Source: Tetrastigma voinierianum (taxonomy: Eukaryota > Streptophyta > Magnoliopsida > Vitales > Vitaceae). Taken from it: 64,000 nt of DNA. The translations under genes were made by a program, and so were the position numbers. The stretch is taken from positions 558,001 to 622,000 of the forward strand of contig JAEQBH010000666.1 of assembly GCA_016808115.1 (NCBI GenBank), in the 5' to 3' direction. This document shows positions 56,480 to 64,000 of this stretch, one piece after another. Under the pieces are notes generated by a model. The model was not told the origin of the DNA and ran no database searches. It saw only the letters and a program-made list of their open reading frames with translations. How positions within the stretch are numbered: the first letter of the stretch is position 1; every line of letters starts with the position of its first letter.

Positions 56480-57910
56480 TACCAAAGCTTGTTTGAAACA
56501 CAAAGCTGTGCTCAGGCTGAATTAAATTGACCAGAAAATAGAGCCTCACTTTGTGAATTTCTAGGTCTAATTGGGTGCAGAATTTGGATACGTATTTCGT
56601 GAGATTTGTTTTTGCTTATGAGTTTAGTTCTTAGAAATTTGAATCGGCTGATTTGGATGAGTGAAACTCAGCTTATGGCCTAAATACCAAGAAATTGTTC
56701 GAAACACCAAAATTGTGTCGAACTTAGCGAGGTGACCAATGAGCCTCACTTTGTGAATTTTTGGGTCTAATGAGGTCCAAATTTGGATATACTTATTTCA
56801 GGAATATTTTATTTCCTAGAAGTCTAGTTTACCTAGAAATTTGAATCACTCAATTTTGATGAGTGATGGCAAAAACAAAAACATGGGTTTTGGAAAATTT
56901 TGACAGCATCTCCCCTATAAACTCAACATTTCCTTTATACAAAAAATTCCTCAATTGAGGACCACAACCAATTCAAACAACCATATAACAACTTAGAGCA
57001 ACCCCCAAAACTTAAATAAATCAATCAACATCATTTTTATGCCAACTTAGGGTTCTTTCTAAACCCAAACACAACATTAAGGAAAGTTAAGGTTAGTCTC
57101 TTACTTTAAATCTCTTGTTTTCTCTTCTTTCTTCTTCCTTCTTCTTCTGATCACTTAATCACCTACTCATCTCCCTTTTCTCTCAATTGGATTTGCCCTA
57201 GGTTTTCCAAAACGTAAATGCCTAAATGAGAGACTCTCTCATTCTAAAGACCAATTTGGTCTATATTTTATTCAAGTGGAGATAGGTCGATTGAACGCAA
57301 AGCTCGGATATGTCCTAAACATGTGGGACTATTCTATATTCAACATATAACCAGAATTTTCCTAAAAACAGAGCTCCTTTTAGACGAATTTCTGGGTTTA
57401 ATGGGGTTCAAATTCAAATACACTTATTTCAGGGAAATTTGTTTTCCTAAAAGTCTAGTTTACCCAAAAATTTGAATCACTCAATTTGGATGAGTGAAAA
57501 TCAACTTATGCCCTAAATACCAGCTGATTCTGAAACACAAACTATCATCGAGAACTGCCATAATTGACTTGAAAACAGAGCCTCACTTTGACGAATTTCT
57601 AGGTCTAATAGGGTATAAATTTGGATACACGTATTACAATGAGATTTGTTTTCCTAGAAGTTTAGTTTACTCAGAAATTTGAATCACTCAATTTGGATAA
57701 GTGAAACTCAACTTATGGACTAAACACCAAAACTGTTCCCAAACACCAAAATTGAATCAGAATTGAACGGGTGACTTATGAGCCTCACTTTGACAAATTT
57801 ACGGGTCTGGTGGGTCAAAATTTGGATATACTTGGCTGAATATTTTTCCTAGAGGAGTCTAGTTTACCACAGAAATTTGGATACTCAATTTGGTAATTGT
57901 TAAGCGTTAA
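56480..57910. repeat. Tandem repeats of about 180-210 bp
   Basis: At least five copies of a unit containing 'gagcctcactttg.gaattt', 'gggtctaat.gggt', 'aaatttggatatactta', 'tcctagaagtctagttta' and 'gaatcactcaatttggat'. Copies fall near 56500, 56700, 57340, 57540 and 57740. Fewer, more diverged units occur in the related repeat near 34400-35050. Confidence 0.85.
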
Positions 57911-58335
57911 TAGTTAAAAAACAAAAACATGGGTTTTGGAAAAATTTGACAGCATCTCCCCTATAAACTCAACATTTCCTTTATACAAAAAATTCCTCAA
58001 TTGAGGACCACAACCAATTCAAACAACCATATAACAACTTAGAGCACAGCCCCCAAAACTTAAATAAATCAATCAACATGTTTTGTACCAACTTATGGTT
58101 CTTTCCTAAACGAACACAACATTAAGGAAAGTTAGGGTTAGTCTCTTACCTTAAATCTCTTGTTTTCTCTTCTTTCTTCTTCCTTCTTCTTCTTGATCAC
58201 TTAAACTCCTGATTTCATGGAGCAAATCACCCACTCATTCCCCTTTTCTCTCAATTGGATTTGCCTTAGGTTTTCCAAAACATAAATGCCTAAATAAGAT
58301 ACTCTCTCATTCTAAAGACTAATTTGGTCTTAACA
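56873..58335. repeat. Direct duplication with 1,046-bp spacing
   Basis: The block 'acatgggttttggaaaa' ... 'ctctctcattctaaagac' occurs at 56881-57260 and 57927-58325, nearly identical apart from a 20-bp difference. The copies are much more alike than other repeats in the window, so this duplication is recent. Confidence 0.9.
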
Positions 58336-58640
58336 CTCTAAACCTTCATAAGGCCATGTTTGGCTTACACATTAATTCCTATTTGTCTCATTTTTTGCAT
58401 TTTAAGGCTTCATTTCTCTTTCATTTCCACTTCATTTCATCAAATTTTCATTTTGGCATATAAACTTCTTCATTTAAATATCGTTCTTATTTTGACTTAT
58501 TTTACCAAATTAACCTATCACTTGTATAATTTCGGGGTTTTATCATTTTGTTTTTAGCAATTTAAACTTAAAAAATACAATTTAATTTATTTTATACCCT
58601 AAACATGTTATAAAACTGTTAAGGTGTTTTGAGTGTTACA

Positions 58641-60055
58641 AGGGAATTGTGCCCTGAGCCGAATTATCTAGGCTAATAATCTGGAAAATGCAACATTCTG
58701 TGTAGAAAGAAGGCATACATGAGACCATCTAGTGGACACATTAATTAAAACCATAAAATAACGAAAAGGTCCACTAGGTGGGTGAATAGGCCCACAAATA
58801 TCCCCTTGAATATGTTCCAAAAATGCGAGGATTCCGCCTTGATCTTTGTAAAGATGAATTACATTAATTAATTTTCCTTGAGAACAAGTAGTACAACTAA
58901 AATCTTAAGATTTTTAAAATTTGTGTTCTTGTTAATGGATGCGTTAAATTTTGAACTATAGGCGCGTAATTGAAAGTCTCGGGTGTCCCAGTGGATTCGT
59001 ACCGCGGTAAAAATGCTTTTGGAGTCATTGAACCACAGTTCATATTGACATGAGATTCAAGAGGTCTAATAGTTGTTTGATATAATCCATATGATGAAGA
59101 AATCAATTTTTCCAAGATTTGGTTTTGCCTAGTAATGAGTAAATACTCTTTTTCATTATGATTCATAGTTTCAATGTGATATCCATTTTGGCGAATATCC
59201 TTGAAACTAAGTAAATTTCGATTAGATTTATTAGAATAAAGGGCATCATCAGTTTGAAACTTGGTGCCATTAGGTAGAATAATAGTAGCTCTTCCGAAGC
59301 CTTTAATTAGGTCAATGAGACACGAGATAGTTGAACATTAAATGGAGCTAAAAGCAAGTTTGAAAGAAGTATTTCTTATGCGATGAAATTGTGTGAGTGT
59401 GGCGAATCAACAAGACAAACATCTCGGAGAATGATCAATATATTTTCAAAGAAGAACAATTTAAATAGAAGAACTTAGTTTTGTATTAGACCTGTAATAA
59501 AAAGTAACATAATGCATATATGTTAATCATAGCACACATTACCATCACTAATCAAATGGTCAATTTTCACTTGGATCTTCAAGAAAATCCAGGATATATC
59601 AAAATCTAGTTCAGTATTGCACCATCATTATCAATGAAATTGTCATCAAATTTGTTTGTTAGCTTCTTGGAGACATTAAGGATCATCGGGATTCATTGTC
59701 CATGACCATTAATAAGTTGGTCCTCAATTTGGATTTACTGCTTTCCTTTATGGAGCGATAAAGGTTAACCAAATGTGATGCATCTGGCAGTGCAGTGACT
59801 AGTAACCTTTCATTCCACATTTTTAGCATTTAGTCTCATAAACCGCTTTGTTATGTGACCCCAGTGCCTTTCGATCAATATTTTAAATAGATTCGACATG
59901 GTTATTGGAGTTGTTTTTCTTATTGTGAGGTTGAGTATAATCACCTTGATTCCAAGAAATAATGTGATCATGGCTATGGCTTTCATTTGATTATAGCAAT
60001 AACTACTTTCTCTATCTTGATAGAAGAATTTGAACCATAGCCCTCGAGTTCTCAT
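58641..60055 (-). pseudogene. Family A fragment: gag end, protease, pre-integrase, integrase
   Basis: Reverse strand. A gag C-terminal region lies at 60055-59810 (WNQG.. region, IERHWGHITKRFM) and 59700-59540. A protease block is near 59420 (RDVCLVDSPHSHNFI, where related copies have LVDSATTHTIL). Pre-integrase is at 59166-58900 (SSSYGLYQTTIRPLESHVNM). The integrase N-terminus is at about 58870-58760, with the first core region up to about 58640 ('VLIN.STRWSHVCLLST', then IIxLRAQFP). It is cut there by the LTR-like repeat. It may be the upstream half of element D (29512-31290), but about 700 bp of the expected middle is absent. Confidence 0.8.
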
Positions 60056-60159
60056 TTAAACATTACCACTTTAGCTCGGATATTATTATTAAATTTTAAG
60101 CTATTAAGTTATAGTTTTCTTATATCTTCACTTTATTCATATATTGTTAATTATTTTGA

Positions 60160-62845
60160 AAATTAATAATGTCGCGAAGCTCAGTTGCTACCCTTGATGT
60201 TTGGGCGGAATTAACGCTTTATCTTGGATGGATTTTAGTCATATGTTTTATGAATATGAATACTATCAAAGCGAAAATCATCTCTGTGGGGTTCTTCAAA
60301 ACTGTCCATTATACATCATGTTGAAATTTCGTATGGTGATATAATCAGCTCACGGAAAAAGTAAAAATGACCAGCGAAAGGTGAGATAATTCAGGAAATA
60401 ACTAGGAGGTAGATTGACCACACATGAAAGGACATGGGGCTGAATGCTACATATGTGGAATGAAGAGTCTTGGTCATGTACTGTCATAAAGCCAAACGCA
60501 TTTAGTTGACTTGTATCAAGCCTCCATCGAAAGGAAAAGGTAACCAGAGTGGAACCAACACAGCCCCAGCTAATTAGGGACAATGGATCCTGATGATCCT
60601 TATCAAGTCTCCCTCCAAGAAGCTAACAATCAAATTGATGACAATTTCATTGATAATGATGGTGCAATACCTTTAACTCATTTTGATATCTTTGACTTCT
60701 TTGAAGATCAAAGTGGAAAAATTGACCATTTGATTGAGTGGCAATGTGTGCTATGATTAACATATATGCTATTATGTTACTTTTTATTACATGTTTAATA
60801 CAAACCGAGTTCTTCTATTTAAATTTTCTTTCTTTTGAAGATATATGGATCCTTCTCTGGAGAGATTTATGTCTTCTTGATTTGTGCCACAACTCACATA
60901 ATTTTACGTGATAAATACTTTTCAAATTTAACTAGTTCATTTAATGATCAAACTATCTGAGATTAGTTGACCTAATTAAAAGCTCTAGAAAAGCTACTAT
61001 TGTTCTACCTAATGGTATTATTCTAATAAATCTAAGCGAAATTTACTTATTTTCAAGGATATTCACCGAAATAGATATCACATTGAAACTGTGAATCATA
61101 ATGGAAATGAGTGTTTACTCATTATTGGGCAAAAATAAATCTTGGAACAACTGATTTCTTCATCATATGGATTATATCAGACAACTATTAGACCTTTTGA
61201 ATCTCATGTTATCATGAACCAGAAGTTCAATGACCCAAAAGCATTTTTACTGTGGCATGAACGACTTGGACACCCAGGACTTTCAATGATTTATCGTATA
61301 GTTCAAAATTCTAATGGGCATCCATTAACGAGTAGACAAATTTTAAAAACTCATGATTTTAGTTGTACTGCTTGTTCTCAAGGCAAATTAAATATTAGAC
61401 CATCTTTTACAAAGATTGTGTAGCCACATCCACCTGCATTTTCTAGAAACTATTCAAGGGATGACTGGCCGGCTTTATTCACCCACTTAATGGACCTTTC
61501 GTTATTTATGGTTTAATTGATCGTCCACTAGATGGATCCATGTATGCCTTTTTGTACCGTAATGTTGCATACGCCATATTACTGGCCGGTCGTGACTTGA
61601 GGCATAATTCCCTGATCATCCTATCAAGACAATTCGTCTTGATAATGGATTGTAATTTCTCATCTCAAACCTTCCTTGATTATTGTATGTCCATTAAAAT
61701 AGATGTTCAATACTCAATTACTCATGTTCATACTCACAATGGGTTGGCTGAATCCTTTATAAAACGTCTACAATTAATTGATATACCATTACTTTTGAAC
61801 ACCAAATTGCCTTTACCGACATGGGGCATGCTATTATTCATGCTGTGAATTTAATTCCCCCTCGTCCTACAACCAATCAAGATTTATCTCCATTACAACT
61901 TGTTTTAGGTTATCAACCTAATATTTCACATTTACATGTTGTGCTATTTATGTTCCCCTTGCACCCACTCATTGAACTAAACTAGGTCTTCAATGTCGTC
62001 TTGGTATTTATGTTGGTTTTCAATCTTCATCTATTAATAACTATATTGGAGCTCTCACAGTGAGGTTTTGTTGCTCGATTTGCGGTGTCATTTTAATGAA
62101 GATGTTTCCCACCGATAGGGAAAGCCAATTCTAGAAGAATGGTGAGAAGTACATGGTGAATCATCTTTTCTCATATTGACCCCAATGTCGAATTAGAGGT
62201 CCAAAAGATAATTAATTTACAAAATCTTGCAAATCAATTGCCTGATGAATTTATTAATTCAGCAAAGGTTACAAAATCACATTTACCAGCTGCAAATATC
62301 CCAACACTATTGAAATTCCAATGGGAAAATTGAAATATAGCATGGCGATGAGCTAAAAACACAGATTAAGCAACTTGACCTATCACCTCCAAAGATACAA
62401 TTCCTAGGAAAGGAAAAGTGTTAAATTCAATGCTCTTTGAAGATCATACAAATGTGAAGAGTTAAATGATGAACTAATAACCCTTACTGAGGCATCAATT
62501 GAATAATTATCTCATGAGATTTAATAAATTACATAATGAAAGATATCTATTAATTATATATAATGGTAAAATATGGGATTGAAATACTACCCTTATAGAT
62601 GATGCTTTTTCTTTCCAAGTAGCTATGGACATCATAAGCAATGAAGAAGATCAGGAGTGACAAAATATGAATGAATGTCGATGTCGAAATGATTGGTTAA
62701 AATGGAAAGAAGTAATTCAAACAAAATTAAAATCATTGGCTAAACGAGAGGTATTTAGACCAGTAATTCAAACAACTAAAGATATAAAACTTGTTGGATA
62801 TCGATGGATCTTTGTATGAAAGAGAAATGAGCAAAATGAAATCAT
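60160..62845 (+). pseudogene. Family A fragment: gag to RT N-terminus
   Basis: Forward strand, the longest continuous family A copy. Gag starts near 60167 (MSRSSVATLDVWAELTLYLG, related to 'LDISGKNYLSWI'). The zinc knuckle is near 60450 (ECYICGMK..GHV). The C-terminal acidic block is near 60590-60740 (DPDDPYQVSLQEANNQIDDN, then FDIFDFFEDQSGKIDHLI). A broken protease follows near 60875, and pre-integrase with intact HHCC-type residues lies at 61142-61423 (LLWHERLGHPG, CTACSQGK). In the integrase core the third-residue region is intact (NGLAESFIKRL near 61740), and a C-terminus and linker follow. It ends at RT residues NEQNEIM, where a reverse-strand LTR begins. Confidence 0.85.
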
Positions 62846-63060
62846 GTTGATAACGTGTTATAAAGAATGAAGAAAGGAAGAGAGAATCTGAGAGAAGAAA
62901 GAGAGAACTTAATAGGTCCTTATTCTCCTTATCTTTCATTATAAGGGATCCCATATATATAGGGGTCTTCATTAATACAGTAATAAGTACATCCATAATG
63001 ATTCATCACATTAAATGTATGTTGGTCACATTTCTCGATAGATTATTTACTCTTAGTCGA
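62846..63060 (-). repeat. Family A LTR fragment fused to RT
   Basis: Starts 'tgataacgtgttataaagaa' (complement of an LTR end) and has 'gggatcccatatatataggg' and 'aagtacatccataatgattc'. It is truncated near 63060. The junction with RT is the same as at 15400. Confidence 0.8.
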
Positions 63061-63490
63061 CCAAATGCTTGGCTATACGACAAGTATGTGACTAGTGACC
63101 TTTCATTCCACATCAGTAGCATTTAGTCTCATAAACCCTTTTGTTATGTGGCCCAATTGCCTTTCCCGGTAATATTTCTGAATGTTCAGCTTCTGGTTAT
63201 TTTTTTCTTATTGTGAGATTGATTATAATCACCTTGATTCCAAGAAATATGGCGACCAAGACTACGGCCTCGACCTCGTCCATAAAAATATCCACGCCCA
63301 CACCCATGCATATATTACGCCCGATCTATTAAGCAGATTGTGGAATTGGATTTAGGCAATGATATAGATCCGGAAGGGTGAGATTGGTGATTTTTTTAAT
63401 AACAATTCATTATTTTGCTCAGCTACAAGGAGACATGCAATTAACTTGGAATATTTGGTAAAACAACGCTCTCTATATTTATCTACGAGA
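63061..63490 (-). pseudogene. Family A gag fragment
   Basis: Reverse strand. It reads RCFTKYSKLIACLLVAEQNN at about 63480-63415, then ELLLKKSP, then a Gly/Arg-rich stretch MHGCGRGYFYGRGRGRSLGR at about 63310-63255, then WNQGDYNQSHNKKK, and a degenerate zinc knuckle (LMWNERSLVT) near 63100. This is the nucleocapsid part of family A gag. It is directly followed by an LTR fragment, so the whole of pol is missing from this copy. Confidence 0.8.
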
Positions 63491-63539
63491 TATCATGCAT
63501 AAATGGATAGTGTTGGACGAAGGCGGGACAGGGATGATA

Positions 63540-64000
63540 GAGTGTAGTGTTGTTGATCTGTGTTGTGTGAATCAGTGTGATATGATGCGATGTGTGTATG
63601 TTCACCGACTTGTGTTGATCACTGATGTACTCTTCATTTATGAGTGTGAGATGCTTGAGTGTCTACCATGATGTATTCATGCGGTAGTATTGGATCGTGA
63701 CGTCGTTGATTGATCGATCCGATCGTGTTCGTGGATCGTCGAATCGGTTCGATCGTGATCGTTCGAGTTGGTGTGGTTGAGATGAGTGTTCGATGTTGAA
63801 TTGAATCGGTGATGATGAATGAGTTGTCGGATCGTTCGTTCGGTCGTGTGTTGATCGCGTGATGGTGATCATCGTTCGACCGTGTTGATAATCGTTTATA
63901 ATATGTTATCAGTGTTCTGTTTGTTTGTTCTATTATGGATCTTGTGGGAGTGAGTAGTGTAGTCACATTCTATATTGTTGTGAGTGTGTGAGGTGCATCC
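63540..64000. repeat. G/T-rich, GATC/TCGA-rich low-complexity region
   Basis: About 460 bases strongly enriched in G and T on the forward strand, with many overlapping gatcg, tcgat, gtgtga and gttgat words and no stable period. The densest part is 63690-63880. The two reverse-strand frames (Thr/Arg/Ser/Asn-rich) reflect composition. It runs to the window end. Confidence 0.7.

Larger units (their letters stand above)
55876..58640 (-). repeat. LTR-like repeat related to 33.7-36.7 kb
   Basis: The reverse strand starts TGTAACACTCAAAACACCTT at 58640, directly against copia integrase sequence. It is related to the solo-LTR-like repeat at 33711-36681. The far end is missing: at 55876 it abuts the LTR of the gypsy element. 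It contains no coding motif; the pyrimidine-rich stretches at 57118-57150 and 58155-58195 belong to a direct duplication. Confidence 0.65.

Noticed and set aside
63634..63966. Reverse open frame rich in Thr, Arg and Ser that could pass for a low-complexity protein
   Set aside because: Composition follows directly from GATC/TCGA words; no start context or motif.

Overview
The window looks like nuclear DNA from a flowering plant, probably a eudicot, taken from gene-poor heterochromatin. It is AT-rich and has no convincing host gene, tRNA, rRNA or CRISPR array. Nearly every recognisable piece comes from LTR retrotransposons: Ty1/copia, Ty3/gypsy and a non-coding LTR element. These are nested, inverted and decayed. 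No open reading frame encodes an intact protein; family calls rest on motifs that survive between frameshifts.

Layout. 1-2284: reverse-strand gypsy-type LTR, cut by the window edge, set into a copia remnant. 2285-6385: fragments of copia family A on both strands around an (AT)n tract, with an ORF that joins RT to integrase. 6386-15339: one complete but dead copia element of a second family (B), with both LTRs, a primer-binding site (PBS), gag-PR-IN-RT-RH remnants, a polypurine tract (PPT) and a 5-bp target duplication. It sits inside a family A copy. 15340-19191: more family A pieces, including an inverted LTR pair and a second copy of the IN/(AT)n/RT inversion. 19192-31290: reverse-strand family A elements C and D that share one LTR at 29205-29511. 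The RNase H region of C is split by a non-coding LTR element (19675-25542).

31350-47352: reverse-strand gypsy element of Athila/Tat type with about 3.3-kb LTRs, a gag remnant and an env-position ORF remnant. Its left LTR is split by a 3-kb solo-LTR-like repeat (33711-36681). 47515-55875: reverse-strand gypsy element with gag, PR, RT and RNase H remnants, no visible integrase, and a 2-kb insertion between RT and RNase H. 55876-58640: an inverted relative of the 33.7-36.7 kb repeat, carrying a 1,046-bp direct duplication and abutting family A integrase. 58641-63490: family A copies in head-to-head arrangement. 63540-64000: an unusual G/T-rich, GATC/TCGA-rich stretch of unknown nature.

Nothing suggests genes cooperating in a host pathway. 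The biology is the history of insertion, recombination and decay. The most interesting signals are rearranged family A blocks that recur with the same breakpoints, a shared-LTR tandem, a tandemly repeated LTR-end/PBS region, and an LTR rich in TGTCGCGACA-like palindromes. Copies differ by many small indels, so part of the decay could be sequencing or assembly error.
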